Positions 15,279-25,896 of a DNA stretch of 64,000 nt are shown piece by piece. Source of the DNA: an uncultured Sphingomonadales bacterium. GTDB taxonomy: Bacteria; Pseudomonadota; Alphaproteobacteria; Sphingomonadales; Sphingomonadaceae. The stretch is taken from positions 124,001 to 188,000 of the forward strand of contig CAILBC010000020.1 in NCBI GenBank assembly GCA_903832325.1, read 5' to 3'. Each line of letters opens with the position of its first letter. Position 1 is the stretch's first letter. Under the pieces are notes generated by a model, which searched no databases, had not been told where the DNA came from, and worked only from the letters and a program-made list of their open reading frames with translations. A program made the position numbers and the translations under genes.

Positions 15279-17933
15279 TCAGGCGGCGATTACCGCGCGC
15301 GCCGCGTCGATTGCCGCCGCAGCGGCCGCCCCGTCGGGGCCACCACCTTGCGCCATGTCGGGCCGCCCGCCACCGCCTTTGCCGCCCAGCGCGGCAACGC
15401 CGGCACGCACCAGATCGACCGCGCTGACCCGCCCGACAAGATCGTCGGTTACGGCCGCGGCGATGCTTGCCTTGCCCTCATTCACCGCCAGGATCACCGC
15501 CACGCCCGAACCCAGCCGCGCCTTGGCCTGGTCAAGCACGCCGCGCAGTTCCTTCGGGTCCAGCCCGTCGAGCACCTGGCCGGAAAATTTCACGCCCGCA
15601 ATCTCTTCATCGGCACTGGCAACGGCCGCCCCGCCGCCGCCCAGTGCGAGCGCCTTTTTGGCATCGGCCAGTTCGCGTTCCAGCTTGCGCCGTTCATCCA
15701 GCAGCGCCGCCACCCGCGTTTCGACATCATCCGGGGTGGTGCGCAGCAGGCTGGCGGTGGCCTTCAACGCCTCTTCGCGCGCAACCAGCCAATGGCGCGC
15801 GCCTTCGCCGGTCAGCGCCTCGATCCGGCGCACGCCCGACGAAACCGCCGATTCGCTGACAATGCGGAACACGCCGATATCGCCCAGCGCGCGCACATGG
15901 GTGCCGCCGCACAGTTCCACCGAATAGATATCGTCGCCATTTGCGCCCATGCTCAGCACGCGCACTTCATCGCCGTATTTTTCGCCGAACAGCGCCATGG
16001 CCCCGGCCTCGATCGCGTCTTCGGGGGTCATCAGGCGCGTGGATACCGGGGTGTTGGCGCGAATCTGCGCGTTCACTTCGGCCTCGATCACCGCAATGTC
16101 ATCGGCGTTCAGCGCCACCGGCTGCGAAAAGTCGAACCGCAGCCGCTCTGCCGCGACCAGCGACCCTTTTTGCGTGACATGCCCGCCCAGCCGGTTGCGC
16201 AGCGCCTGGTGCAGCAAATGCGTGGCTGAATGGTTGGCGCGCAGCGCATCGCGCCGGCCGGTATCGATCGCCAGCCGCACCACATCGCCGGTGCGGATCG
16301 TGCCCGATTCGATCACCCCGCCATGTGCGTGCAGCTTCCCCAGCGGTTTTTGCGTATCGGCCACGCGGATCATCAGGTCAGACCCGGCCTGCGCCCCCGC
16401 GATCACGCCGCTATCGCCCTGCTGCCCGCCGGATTCCCCATAAAACGGCGTCTGGTTGGTGATCACGGTGATCGTGTCGCCCGCGTGCGCCTCGGCCACT
16501 TCGCGGCCGTCGCGCACCAGGGCCACCACCTGCGCCTCGCCCGTGGTGGCGGTATAGCCGGTGAATTCGGTGGCGCCGTTGCGTTCGGCAATATCGAACC
16601 ACACTTCGCTGTCGGCGGCCTGGCCCGAACCCTTCCACGCGGCGCGCGCGGCGGCCTTCTGCTGCGCCATGGCGGCGTCAAACCCGGCCCGATCCACCGC
16701 AATGCCGCGCGCGCGCAGCGCATCCTCGGTCAGATCATAGGGAAAGCCGAAAGTGTCATAAAGCCGGAACGCGGTTTCACCCGGCAGCGCATCGCCGCTG
16801 CCCAGATCCGTGGTCGCTTCGTCCAGCAGTTTCAAACCGTTGGCCAAAGTCTGGCGGAACCGGGTTTCCTCGCGCTCAAGCACTTCCTCGATCAGCGCGC
16901 GCGCACGGCCCAGCTCGGGATAGGCGGCGCCCATTTCGGTGATCAGCGCGGGCACCAGGCGGTGGACCAGCGGGTCCTTCGCGCCCAGCAGATGCGCATG
17001 GCGCATCGCGCGGCGCATGATCCGGCGCAGCACATAGCCGCGCCCTTCGTTCGACGGCAGCACGCCATCAGCCAGAAGGAAGCTGGATGAGCGCAGATGG
17101 TCGGCAATCACGCGGTGGCTGGCGCGGTTTTCACCTTCGGCGCGCACCCCGGTCAGGCTTTCGCTTGCGGCGATCAGCGCGCGGAACGTGTCGGTATCAT
17201 AATTGTCGTGTTCGCCCTGCATCACCGCGGCAATTCGTTCCAGCCCCATGCCGGTATCGATGCTGGGGCGCGGCAGGCTGCCGGTGATCTCGCCCGCAGT
17301 CTGTTCGAACTGCATGAACACCAGATTCCAGATCTCGATGAAGCGGTCGCCATCTTCGTCGGGCGATCCCGGCGGGCCGCCCCAGATGTGATCGCCATGA
17401 TCGTAGAAGATTTCGGAACACGGCCCGCACGGGCCATCATCGCCCATCGCCCAGAAATTGTCCTTGGTCGGGATGCGGATGATGCGGTCTTCGGACAGGC
17501 CGGCAATTTTTTGCCACAGGCCAAAGGCTTCGTCGTCGGTGTGATAGACCGTTACCAGCAGCTTGTCGCGCGGCAGCCCCCATTCGCGCGTCAGCAGGGT
17601 CCAGGCGTTGGTGATCGCCTGTTCCTTGAAATAATCGCCAAACGAGAAATTGCCCAGCATTTCAAAGAACGTGTGGTGCCGCGCGGTATAGCCGACATTG
17701 TCCAGATCGTTGTGCTTGCCCCCGGCGCGCACGCATTTCTGCGACGATGTGGCGCGCGGCGTGGCCCGCGTTTCCAGGCCCGTGAAAACGTTCTTGAACG
17801 GGACCATGCCCGCATTGGTGAACATCAGCGTGGGGTCGTTATACGGCACCAGCGGCGCCGAAGGCACCACTTCGTGCCCCAGGCTGCCAAAATAGTCGAG
17901 AAAGGACCGGCGGATTTCGTTCGTCGATGTCAT
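15279..17933 (-). CDS. alaS: Alanyl-tRNA synthetase
   Basis: An 884-residue class II aminoacyl-tRNA synthetase. The catalytic core begins [14 protein letters not shown] with motif 1 [11 protein letters not shown]. The editing domain carries the zinc ligands HSATHLLH and [10 protein letters not shown], and the C-terminal DHHA1/C-Ala domain ends in the glycine-rich [16 protein letters not shown]. The length is normal. The ATG at 17933 is the canonical start, matching family N-termini; the open frame extends 17 codons further. It lies 29 bases downstream of the methyltransferase stop, so it is probably the last gene of a GST-methyltransferase-alaS transcript. Confidence 0.97.
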   Translation of the reverse strand: MTSTNEIRRSFLDYFGSLGHEVVPSAPLVPYNDPTLMFTNAGMVPFKNVFTGLETRATPRATSSQKCVRAGGKHNDLDNVGYTARHHTFFEMLGNFSFGDYFKEQAITNAWTLLTREWGLPRDKLLVTVYHTDDEAFGLWQKIAGLSEDRIIRIPTKDNFWAMGDDGPCGPCSEIFYDHGDHIWGGPPGSPDEDGDRFIEIWNLVFMQFEQTAGEITGSLPRPSIDTGMGLERIAAVMQGEHDNYDTDTFRALIAASESLTGVRAEGENRASHRVIADHLRSSSFLLADGVLPSNEGRGYVLRRIMRRAMRHAHLLGAKDPLVHRLVPALITEMGAAYPELGRARALIEEVLEREETRFRQTLANGLKLLDEATTDLGSGDALPGETAFRLYDTFGFPYDLTEDALRARGIAVDRAGFDAAMAQQKAAARAAWKGSGQAADSEVWFDIAERNGATEFTGYTATTGEAQVVALVRDGREVAEAHAGDTITVITNQTPFYGESGGQQGDSGVIAGAQAGSDLMIRVADTQKPLGKLHAHGGVIESGTIRTGDVVRLAIDTGRRDALRANHSATHLLHQALRNRLGGHVTQKGSLVAAERLRFDFSQPVALNADDIAVIEAEVNAQIRANTPVSTRLMTPEDAIEAGAMALFGEKYGDEVRVLSMGANGDDIYSVELCGGTHVRALGDIGVFRIVSESAVSSGVRRIEALTGEGARHWLVAREEALKATASLLRTTPDDVETRVAALLDERRKLERELADAKKALALGGGGAAVASADEEIAGVKFSGQVLDGLDPKELRGVLDQAKARLGSGVAVILAVNEGKASIAAAVTDDLVGRVSAVDLVRAGVAALGGKGGGGRPDMAQGGGPDGAAAAAAIDAARAVIAA

Positions 17934-17962
17934 GGCATGGTCGATTAGGCGACCACGCCGGG

Positions 17963-18835
17963 TCAAACAAGCGGGTTTGCGCAATCAGCGTGATCGGAAA
18001 TTGCTGTAACCACCCATGCGGCGGCCGGCAGGGACACAACGCCATCGTGGCAATGCGGGGTCAGCACCTCTGCCATGGCATCCGGCGCGGCATGAAGATC
18101 GTTGCCGGCCAAGGCCGCCAGCCGGGCCGCGGCCGGGCCGATCCGGGTGAAGAAACCGATGGCATCGGCCACCGGATCATCGCCTGCGCCCGCGACATAG
18201 CGGAAATCGACCGGGGTGAACGTGATATCGGCCCAACCGGCAAGGCAGCGGCGCGCATGGTCGGGATCGGCAAAGGCGAACGGGCCGGCGGGAAATGCGC
18301 CCTCTGGCGCTGCGGCGGCGGGGGCCGGTGGCAGCACGGCATCAAACAGATCGGCCCAGCCATTGGCCGCGCGATCGCGAAAGCAGCTGAACACCAGCCG
18401 CGCACCGGGCGCGCACTGTGCCGCCAGATGGCGAAACGCGCGCGGCGGATCGGCAAAGAACATCACCCCGTGGCGGCTGACCAGCAGATCCGCCAGCCCG
18501 CCCGAATCCTGACCTTGCGGATTGGCCCATTCGCCCGCATCACCATGGCGGAACCGCACGCGCGGCGTGCCCAGTTGCGCCACGCGCTCGCTGGCCATGG
18601 CGATCAGATCGGCGGAAATGTCGATCCCGGTCACTTGCGCATCGGGGCGGGCCTGCGCCAGCGCAATCGACAGCGTGCCGGCGCCGCAGCCAATATCGAC
18701 CAGCCGCGTGCCCGGCTGCGCGGCAATCGCGCCCAGCAGATGGGGATTGAGCGCGGCAAAGCTGCGATCGGTGCGCCGCCATTCATCGGCCCAGGCGCGC
18801 CCCACGCGCCCCTGCCATTCGCTGCCACCGGTCAT
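17963..18835 (-). CDS. Class I SAM-dependent methyltransferase
   Basis: A 290-residue Rossmann-fold methyltransferase. Motif I is [14 protein letters not shown] (about residues 46-59), followed by [10 protein letters not shown] at the end of strand 2 and RHGDAGEW for motif II-like residues. A ribosome site (ggaga) lies 7 bases before the ATG at 18835. The closest general type is the UbiE/methyltransferase-11 group; the substrate is unknown. It sits between a GST and alaS on the same strand with short gaps. Confidence 0.85.
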   Translation of the reverse strand: MTGGSEWQGRVGRAWADEWRRTDRSFAALNPHLLGAIAAQPGTRLVDIGCGAGTLSIALAQARPDAQVTGIDISADLIAMASERVAQLGTPRVRFRHGDAGEWANPQGQDSGGLADLLVSRHGVMFFADPPRAFRHLAAQCAPGARLVFSCFRDRAANGWADLFDAVLPPAPAAAAPEGAFPAGPFAFADPDHARRCLAGWADITFTPVDFRYVAGAGDDPVADAIGFFTRIGPAAARLAALAGNDLHAAPDAMAEVLTPHCHDGVVSLPAAAWVVTAISDHADCANPLV

Positions 18836-18848
18836 GCGAACTCTCCGG

Positions 18849-19469
18849 TCATGATCCGAAATAGACCCCGCCCTTTTCGCGTGCGCGCTGCCATGCCGGG
18901 CGGGCATGCACCGCCGCGACAAAGGCGACGAGCTTTGGATAAGCGGCCGCTGCCTGCATCGCGGCGATTTCGGCCGGAAAACTGAGCATGACATCGGCGC
19001 CCGTCCAGTCATCGCCGACAAAATGCCCCGAAGGCCGCAGGATTGATTCGAGATAGCCGAAATGCGCCGCCAGTTGCTCGTCGATGCGCGGCTTGAGCGG
19101 CGCGGCGGCGTCACCCAACCGCGAGACATAAAGGTTAAGCAGCACCGGCGTCATCGCCGAACCTTCGGCAAAATGCATCAGTTCCAGATGGCGCAGCGCA
19201 TCGTCGCTGCCCGGCGCCGGCAGCCAGCCATGGCCATAGCGATCGCACAGCACTTGCACGATTGCGCCCGATTCCTCGATTATCCGCCCATCGATTTCCA
19301 GCAGCGGCGATTTGCCCAGCGGATGCACCGCTTTCAGCTCGGGCGGGGCCAGATTGGTCACCGCATCGCGCGCATAGTGGCGGATTTCGTAATCCAGCCC
19401 CAGTTCTTCCAGCAACCAGAGGATGCGTTGCGACCGGCTGTTGTTGAGGTGGTGGACGACGATACCCAT
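18849..19469 (-). CDS. Glutathione S-transferase family protein
   Basis: A 206-residue cytosolic GST. The N-terminal thioredoxin-like domain begins IVVHHLNNSRSQRILWLLEE, with the serine of NSRSQR in the usual catalytic neighbourhood, and continues to NPLGK-type VHPLGKSPLL and the glutathione gamma-glutamyl site EESGAI. The C-terminal all-helical domain includes FVGDDWTGADVML. It likely conjugates or reduces electrophiles or peroxides with glutathione. The stop codon is 13 bases before the start of the next gene, indicating one transcript. Confidence 0.9.
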   Translation of the reverse strand: MGIVVHHLNNSRSQRILWLLEELGLDYEIRHYARDAVTNLAPPELKAVHPLGKSPLLEIDGRIIEESGAIVQVLCDRYGHGWLPAPGSDDALRHLELMHFAEGSAMTPVLLNLYVSRLGDAAAPLKPRIDEQLAAHFGYLESILRPSGHFVGDDWTGADVMLSFPAEIAAMQAAAAYPKLVAFVAAVHARPAWQRAREKGGVYFGS

Positions 19470-19564
19470 GGCGTGCTCTCCCGATCAGGCTGATCGCGCA
19501 GAGCAGAGCGCAGCGGCGCGGCCGGGTCAAGCGGCAGGTTATGCCCCCGACCACATGCGCCCGT

Positions 19565-19720
19565 TCAACCCGCCTTCTTCGCCTTGTGCGCGGCGAGCAG
19601 TTCGTCCAGTTCGTCGATCCGCCGTCGTTCGGGGGTGCCTTTGGCCAGGCCCTTCAACCGGCATGCGGCCCACAGCGCCTTGCGTTCGGATTCCAGCGCG
19701 CGGAGATAAAGATCAGCCAT
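19565..19720 (-). CDS. Small charged hypothetical protein, 51 residues
   Basis: MADLYLRALESERKALW... begins at an ATG with aaagga 9 bases upstream. The product is an Arg/Lys/Glu-rich, probably all-helical small protein ending in an AAHKAKKAG tail. I do not recognise a family. It lies downstream of rsgA across a repeat tract whose units each carry a GAAAGG ribosome-site-like element; the last one is the ribosome site of this gene. Confidence 0.5.
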   Translation of the reverse strand: MADLYLRALESERKALWAACRLKGLAKGTPERRRIDELDELLAAHKAKKAG

Positions 19721-19729
19721 TGCCAAAAT

Positions 19730-19802
19730 CCTTTCAAAAAACTGGCCTTTCAAAAATCTGGCCTTTCAAAAAATCGGGCCTTTTACAGTTTCAGGCCTTT
19801 TT
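19730..19802 (-). repeat. 16-17-bp tandem repeat carrying Shine-Dalgarno-like GAAAGG
   Basis: On the minus strand three close copies of ccagatttttgaaagg (19730-19745, 19746-19761, 19762-19778) plus two degenerate copies lead from the 3' end of rsgA to the 51-residue ORF. The proximal copy supplies the ribosome site of that ORF; the others duplicate it upstream. Confidence 0.85.
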
Positions 19803-20855
19803 AGAAGTCCGTGCGGCCCGCGCAAGGCGGCGTGCCAGGTGGCCGGTGTTGTCGGCGTCCTCTGCCACCAGCTTTTGCCAGCGGGCCAGCCGTTCGGGAG
19901 TCAGCATGCCCCCCGCCATCGCAGCACGAATAGCGCAGCCCGGTTCGGTGCCGTGGCTGCAATTGGTGAAGCGGCATTCCAGCGTCAGCGCGGCCAGATC
20001 GTCAAACACTTCGGCCAGCCCTTCGGCCGCATCGACAATCTGGAATTCGCGCATGCCCGGCGTATCCATCAGCCAGCCGCCGCCCGCCAGCCGGTGCATC
20101 GAACGCACGGTTGTGGTGTGGCGTCCTTTGCCGTCGTTTTCCCGCACTGCCTGCGTGGCGATGCTGTCGCTACCCCGCATGGTGTTGACCAGCGTCGATT
20201 TGCCCACGCCCGATGATCCCAGCAGCGCGACGGTTTCGCCCGGGCCGCACAGCGCGGCAAGCCGCGCCACGCTGGCCGGATCGCGCGCATTGACGAGCTC
20301 AACGCGCAGGCCAGGCTGCAACGCACGCGCCGCATCGGCATACGTCCCGGCGCTGTCGGGCGCTTCGATCCGGTCAATCTTGGTCAGCACGACGATCGGC
20401 GCAACGCCGGCCTCACGCGCGAGCACGAGATAGCGTTCCAGCCGCGCCGTGTTGAAATCCTGGTTGCACGAGGCAACGATGAACAGCGTGTCGACATTGG
20501 CCGCGACCAGTTGCAGGCGATGGTCGCCGCCGGGCGCGCGCCGTTTGAACAGGCTGGCGCGGGTGAGGATGCGCACCGGATCGTGCGTCATGCGGTCGAT
20601 CAGCAGCCAGTCGCCCACCGCCGGGCGATCTTCCTCGCCAGACGATTGCGCCAGGCGCGACGGGATCATCGAACCGGCGCCGAAGCCATCCTCTCCTGCG
20701 ACCGTGATCATGCCACGGTGCACCGACATCACGCGCACCGGCAAGCATGCGTGCGATTCGTCGGGCGAAACCTGCGCTGCGAAGAACGGCCGCCAGCCCA
20801 AATCCGTCAAAGGACGTTGCGACAAGAGGCGTTCATCCGCTGCGGGTTCGGTCAA
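19791..20855 (-). CDS. rsgA: Small ribosomal subunit biogenesis GTPase RsgA
   Basis: A 354-residue circularly permuted GTPase that matures the 30S subunit. In the permuted order typical of RsgA, the OB-fold region is followed by G4 TKID (158-161), then the P loop LGSSGVGKST (212-221) and G3 DTPG (264-267). The zinc finger is C294-x4-C299-x-H301-x5-C307. All elements are intact. The stop codon falls inside a tandem repeat region. Confidence 0.95.
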   Translation of the reverse strand: MTEPAADERLLSQRPLTDLGWRPFFAAQVSPDESHACLPVRVMSVHRGMITVAGEDGFGAGSMIPSRLAQSSGEEDRPAVGDWLLIDRMTHDPVRILTRASLFKRRAPGGDHRLQLVAANVDTLFIVASCNQDFNTARLERYLVLAREAGVAPIVVLTKIDRIEAPDSAGTYADAARALQPGLRVELVNARDPASVARLAALCGPGETVALLGSSGVGKSTLVNTMRGSDSIATQAVRENDGKGRHTTTVRSMHRLAGGGWLMDTPGMREFQIVDAAEGLAEVFDDLAALTLECRFTNCSHGTEPGCAIRAAMAGGMLTPERLARWQKLVAEDADNTGHLARRLARAARTSKKA

Positions 20856-20881
20856 GGCTGAATCACGGATCGCGATAGGGC

Positions 20882-21004
20882 TTATTCCGCGCTCTTTGCC
20901 GGTTCGGCTGCTTCGATCGCGGCGCGTTCTGCGGCCTTGGCGCGTGCCAGGTTGGCAACGATGGCGCGCTTGTGGCGACGATTGACGGAACGGATATTGG
21001 GCAT
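20882..21004 (-). CDS. Very small basic/alanine-rich hypothetical protein, 40 residues
   Basis: MPNIRSVNRRHKRAIVANLA... starts with agga 7 bases upstream and ends 26 bases before rsgA, on the same strand. The N-terminal half is strongly basic (RRHKR), which would suit RNA or ribosome binding; the C-terminus is Ala/Glu-rich and helical. An in-frame ATG at 21085 could add 27 residues but lacks a ribosome site. No family recognised; its position before rsgA suggests cotranscription. Confidence 0.45.
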   Translation of the reverse strand: MPNIRSVNRRHKRAIVANLARAKAAERAAIEAAEPAKSAE

Positions 21005-21170
21005 TTTGGATCCTGTCTGCTGAGCTTCAGCCGCAGCACTGGCCCGATCGGCATCAGCATCGCGATTGTGCGACCCCTTGGTCATAGATAGCCTGCGATT
21101 ACAAGCCCGCTGCGCCACCCCGGCGGCAGGATGCTGGACAATCGTGCCGGTGTCGGCCACGGCGGCCGGC

Positions 21171-21350
21171 ATGACCAAACCCTTTGAACGCCATCGGCAG
21201 GCCTGGACCCCGGATGAAATCCAGAAACTGCACACCCTCGCCAAAAAGGGCATGGCGCTGAAGGCCATTGCCAAGGCCCTGACCCGCAGCGAGGAATCGG
21301 TGAAAGACCGCGCCAAGGCAGACCAACTGGGCATCAACAAACTGCGTTGA
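21171..21350 (+). CDS. Small SANT/Myb-like helix-turn-helix protein, 59 residues
   Basis: MTKPFERHRQAWTPDEIQKL... has the tryptophan-led WTPDEIQKLHTLAKKG pattern of SANT/Myb or homeodomain-like small HTH proteins, followed by a recognition-helix-like AIAKALTRSEESVKDRA. It covers one three-helix unit and no more, so it may be a small DNA-binding protein. It faces away from the small ORF/rsgA group and converges on recA. Confidence 0.6.
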   Translation: MTKPFERHRQAWTPDEIQKLHTLAKKGMALKAIAKALTRSEESVKDRAKADQLGINKLR

Positions 21351-21374
21351 CCTTACGCGGTTCCTTGCCGGGGT

Positions 21375-21475
21375 ACGCGCCAAGACACCTCAAAATGAAG
21401 CCGGCGCGTTCCTTCCCGGGAACGCGCCAAGACACCTCAAAATGAAGCCGGCGCGTTCCTTCCCGGGAACGCGCC
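21375..21475. repeat. Tandem duplication (47 bp) containing the recA terminator stem
   Basis: Two identical 47-bp units (21375-21421 and 21422-21468) plus a partial third (to 21475). Each unit contributes a half of ccggcgcgttcc/ggaacgcgccgg, so a strong hairpin forms at each junction. On the minus strand a stem is followed by cttcattttg, compatible with recA termination; the duplication gives two terminator-like hairpins in series. Confidence 0.8.
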
Positions 21476-21520
21476 GGCCTTTGGACTGGCGGTGAAAAAG
21501 GGGGCATCACCGCCTGAAGG

Positions 21521-22591
<1,071 letters not shown>

Positions 22592-22644
22592 GGCTATGCA
22601 CCTTCCCTTGCTAGAGTTGGCCGACTGGGACCGTCAACACCAGC

Positions 22645-22682
22645 TTTGTACCCGTTCCGTTCCATTGGAACAAGAGGGGAAC
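22645..22682 (-). promoter_or_regulatory. recA promoter with alphaproteobacterial SOS (LexA) box
   Basis: On the minus strand GTTC-CCCTCTT-GTTC (22682-22668) is the alphaproteobacterial LexA operator GTTC-N7-GTTC. It overlaps a -35-like TTGTTC (22673-22668), which stands 17 bases from a -10-like TACAAA (22650-22645), so bound LexA would block the promoter. Confidence 0.85.
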
Positions 22683-22882
22683 AGAGAAAATTTCGCCAAT
22701 TTCGCGGCAAATGATCGCAACCGCTTAGCAGCAATGGGCTTTTTGTGCTGCGTGGTGCGATCCGATGCCAGTGCAAAACCCCGTGAAACCCCTGCAAATG
22801 CCCGAAAAACACGCGAAAAACGGCACCGGGTTTTAGCGCCAGTTTGACCCGATCACGCCACCCTTGCGCGAATCGGAGCCGC

Positions 22883-25327
22883 CTATTTCGCCACACCGCG
22901 CAGCACGTCTTCCACCGCGCTGACAATCTGTTGCACCGAAAACGGTTTTGGCAGGAAATGCATGTTGGGAATGTCGATTTCGCGCCGCAGCGTTTCCTCG
23001 GCATAGCCCGACATGAACAGGAACGGCAATTCCGGGCGCAGCCGGCGAATCTCTCGCGCCATGGCCGGCCCGTCCATGGTCGGCATGACCACGTCGGACA
23101 CGATCAGATCGAACCGCCCATCGCCATCATATGTGCGCACCAGCGTTTCCAGCCCTTCCTCGCCATCGGACGCGGTCACCACTTCAAACCCCTGGCGCAC
23201 CAGCGCGCGTTCGGCCACGGCGCGCACGGTATCTTCGTCTTCCACCAGCAGCACGCGGCCGCCATGCGTCCATTTCTGGCGGCGAGGCTCGGCCGGGCGT
23301 TCGCGCGCCGCCTCGGCCACTTCGGCCGCATCGGGCACATGCACCGGAAAATAGATCGTAAACCGGGTCCACTGGCCGAATTCGCTTTCGACAAAGATGA
23401 ACCCGCCCGATTGTTTGACAATGCCATAGACCGTGGACAGCCCCAGCCCGGTGCCCTTGCCGCGGTCCTTGGTGGTAAAGAACGGTTCGAAAATCTTGTC
23501 GATCTGTTCGGGGCGGATGCCATGCCCGGTGTCTTCGACCACCAGGGCGGTATAATCGCCCATCGGCAGCACATCGTTCTTCATCGCGCGCACCGCCTCG
23601 GCGGTGATACGCCGCGTCATCAGCCGCAGCGTGCCGGGCACTTTGCTGTCGGGCCCCTTACCCTCAAGCATGGCATCGCGCGCGTTGACCGCCAGATTGA
23701 GCAGCACTTGTTCGAGCTGCACCGGATCGGCGCGCACCGCACCCAGCCCGCGATCGTGCGTCACCTCCAGCGCGATGCGTTCGCCGATCAGCCGTTTCAG
23801 CAGCGTCGACACTTCGGCCACGACATCGGGCAATTGCAGCACTTGCGGGCGCAGCGTCTGCTGGCGTGAAAAGGCCAGCAATTGCCGCGTCAGGCTGGCG
23901 GCGCGGTTGGAATTGGCCTTTACCTGCTGAATATCGTCATAATCGCTGTCGCCGGGGGTGTGGCGCATCAGCATCAGATCGCAATAGCCGATGATCGCGG
24001 TGAGCACGTTGTTGAAATCGTGCGCCACGCCGCCGGCAAGCTGCCCGATCGCCTGCATTTTCGAGGCCTGGGCAATTTCGCGCTTCAGCCGGGTTTCCTC
24101 GCTGGAATCCTTCAGGCTCAACAGCACGGCGCATTCGCCCAGCCCACGAACCGCGGCCAGCCCCATCAGCACCGGTTCATCGGGTGTGGCGCGCAGACGC
24201 ACCGCGACATCGCCCGATGTTGTCGCGCCCTGGGTGTGGCGGCGCACGGCATCGGCCAGCGCGCCCTTGTCTTCACGGATCACCAGGTCCGATGGATAAG
24301 GCGGCGGCGCGGCATCATCATGCCCGGCCACGCGCAGGAACGCGGCATTGGCAAAAATGAAGCGCCCGTCGCGATCGACCATGGCCAGCCCCAGCGGCAG
24401 CCGCGCCAGCAGCGCCTCGATCTGCGGCAGCCCGGCCCGGCCATCGCCCACCCCGGCATTGCTGTCGACAACCAGAAACAGCGAAGGCACCAGCGCCGGA
24501 TCGACCGGCTGGCGCAGCACGGGATCGGCAATCGGCACGTGGAGAAACCGCACCGGCAGCCCGCTGCCATGCTCGTTGGCGAAATAGATATCCTGATGCG
24601 CGTCGGATTCGAAGTAGCTGACGAAATCGCTGTCAACCACCGCGCCCGTATCAGAGCCCGTGGCGCGCAATGCAAAGGCCTGGTTGGCCGCCAGAATCCG
24701 CCCATCGGGCGCAACCACCGCGGCCTGGATGCTTTCACGGCCCAGCGCCGCGCCGATCCGGCCGCCAATCGCCGCAGCGGCCATGGCCACCGGATCATCG
24801 CGCACCACCGGGGTCAGCCGCCAGACCAGATGGTCCTCGCCCCGCCCGGCGCGTTCCACCGAAAGCGTGAACGGGCCTGCCGCGGCGGTCACTTCATCCA
24901 CCCGCGCCGCGCCATCGCGCCAGGCGGTGCGCGCGGCCTCTTCGGCGCGGGCCGGGTCGGCCGCACCCAGTGGCAGGCGCGGCGGCGCGGCCGTGCCAAA
25001 CCATTCGGTAAAACGGCCGTTGGCGCAGACCAGCCGCCCGGCGCGATCGGTAATCGCCACGGCATCGGCCGCGCGTTCAATGGCGGCATGCGTGACCGAC
25101 CAGTCCGGGCTGGCAAATTCGGCCTGCGCGGCACGCGGACGCAGCGCCAGCCCGGCATAGATCGTGCCGCAGACCAGCACCACCCCCGCGCCATAGGCCA
25201 GCGCGATCACCACGCTGCCCGAAACCGCGCCCAGCGACACCGCGCTCACCACCAGCCCCAGCGCAAGAAACGACAGATCGCGCCACGCCGTCGATGCCGG
25301 GGGACTATCGTCGGTCAGTCCGGTCAT
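22883..25327 (-). CDS. cckA: Hybrid sensor histidine kinase CckA
   Basis: An 814-residue hybrid kinase of the CtrA phosphorelay. Two membrane segments (about 17-38 and 40-61) are followed by PAS-like sensor domains, a HisKA domain with phospho-acceptor His436 in GGVAHDFNNVL, an HATPase domain (NLAVNARDAM, DTGHGI, GKGTGLGLST) and a C-terminal receiver with Asp745 in IVSDVVMPTMDGP. In Caulobacter CckA phosphorylates ChpT, which feeds CtrA and CpdR. The ATG overlaps the stop of the DUF2062 gene (ATGA), so the two are translationally coupled. The sensor region differs enough between genera that its signal cannot be read from sequence. Confidence 0.93.
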   Translation of the reverse strand: MTGLTDDSPPASTAWRDLSFLALGLVVSAVSLGAVSGSVVIALAYGAGVVLVCGTIYAGLALRPRAAQAEFASPDWSVTHAAIERAADAVAITDRAGRLVCANGRFTEWFGTAAPPRLPLGAADPARAEEAARTAWRDGAARVDEVTAAAGPFTLSVERAGRGEDHLVWRLTPVVRDDPVAMAAAAIGGRIGAALGRESIQAAVVAPDGRILAANQAFALRATGSDTGAVVDSDFVSYFESDAHQDIYFANEHGSGLPVRFLHVPIADPVLRQPVDPALVPSLFLVVDSNAGVGDGRAGLPQIEALLARLPLGLAMVDRDGRFIFANAAFLRVAGHDDAAPPPYPSDLVIREDKGALADAVRRHTQGATTSGDVAVRLRATPDEPVLMGLAAVRGLGECAVLLSLKDSSEETRLKREIAQASKMQAIGQLAGGVAHDFNNVLTAIIGYCDLMLMRHTPGDSDYDDIQQVKANSNRAASLTRQLLAFSRQQTLRPQVLQLPDVVAEVSTLLKRLIGERIALEVTHDRGLGAVRADPVQLEQVLLNLAVNARDAMLEGKGPDSKVPGTLRLMTRRITAEAVRAMKNDVLPMGDYTALVVEDTGHGIRPEQIDKIFEPFFTTKDRGKGTGLGLSTVYGIVKQSGGFIFVESEFGQWTRFTIYFPVHVPDAAEVAEAARERPAEPRRQKWTHGGRVLLVEDEDTVRAVAERALVRQGFEVVTASDGEEGLETLVRTYDGDGRFDLIVSDVVMPTMDGPAMAREIRRLRPELPFLFMSGYAEETLRREIDIPNMHFLPKPFSVQQIVSAVEDVLRGVAK

Positions 25328-25896
25328 GCGCCCGCCTTGCGCAAATGCGCGGCATGCAGCCGCCGCCGTCGCCGCGCCAGCACGCGCCAGCTCCAGATGC
25401 GCACCGCCGCCAGATAGCCCACGGCCGCAACCACCAGCCCCAGCAGCGTCAGCCCCAGGCCCAGCGCGGGCGCCGCATCGCTGCCCGCCCAGGCCAGCCA
25501 TTCGGCCCAGCCGGCGCCGCGATGGATCAGCGCGGTCATCGCCGCCAGATCGGCGTGATAGCCAAAGCTGTTGCCGATCGCCGCTGCGGCCGGCAGGATC
25601 ATGAACACAATCGTGGGCGGCGTGGCGACAAACGTGCTGATCGCCGCGATCGGGATATTGGCGCGCAACGGCACGCACAACAGCACCGCGCCGACCACCT
25701 GAAGCCCCGGCACCATCAGGAAAATGCCCACGAACAGCCCCACCGCCACCCCGCGCGGCACCGTGCGCCGGGTAAAGCGCCACAGTTCGGCCCGCCCGGC
25801 CAGCGGCGCGATCATCGGCCCGAACAGGCGATGGCGCACCATGCGCTCACGATCGGGCATGAGGGTCTTGGCCCAGGTGGAAAGTGCATTGAACAT
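25324..25896 (-). CDS. DUF2062 membrane protein
   Basis: A 190-residue membrane protein of the DUF2062 family. After a basic N-terminus come several hydrophobic segments, including GVAVGLFVGIFLMVPG and the ATPPTIVFMILPAAAAIGN stretch characteristic of the family, then a long helix pair and a very basic tail (ARRRRRLHAAHLRKAG). Function unknown. The 4-base overlap with cckA and shared strand suggest the two proteins act in the same process, perhaps CckA membrane placement; that is inference. Confidence 0.85.
   Translation of the reverse strand: MFNALSTWAKTLMPDRERMVRHRLFGPMIAPLAGRAELWRFTRRTVPRGVAVGLFVGIFLMVPGLQVVGAVLLCVPLRANIPIAAISTFVATPPTIVFMILPAAAAIGNSFGYHADLAAMTALIHRGAGWAEWLAWAGSDAAPALGLGLTLLGLVVAAVGYLAAVRIWSWRVLARRRRRLHAAHLRKAGA

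Noticed and set aside
21375..21475. CRISPR or attachment site
   Set aside because: Two adjacent 47-bp copies without unique spacers, integrase or tRNA; explained as a duplicated terminator.
22883..25783. Single 966-residue protein joining the kinase to upstream sequence
   Set aside because: The frame is open upstream, but that part overlaps the well-supported DUF2062 gene in another frame, and ATG 25327 gives an ATGA coupling and a normal CckA N-terminus.
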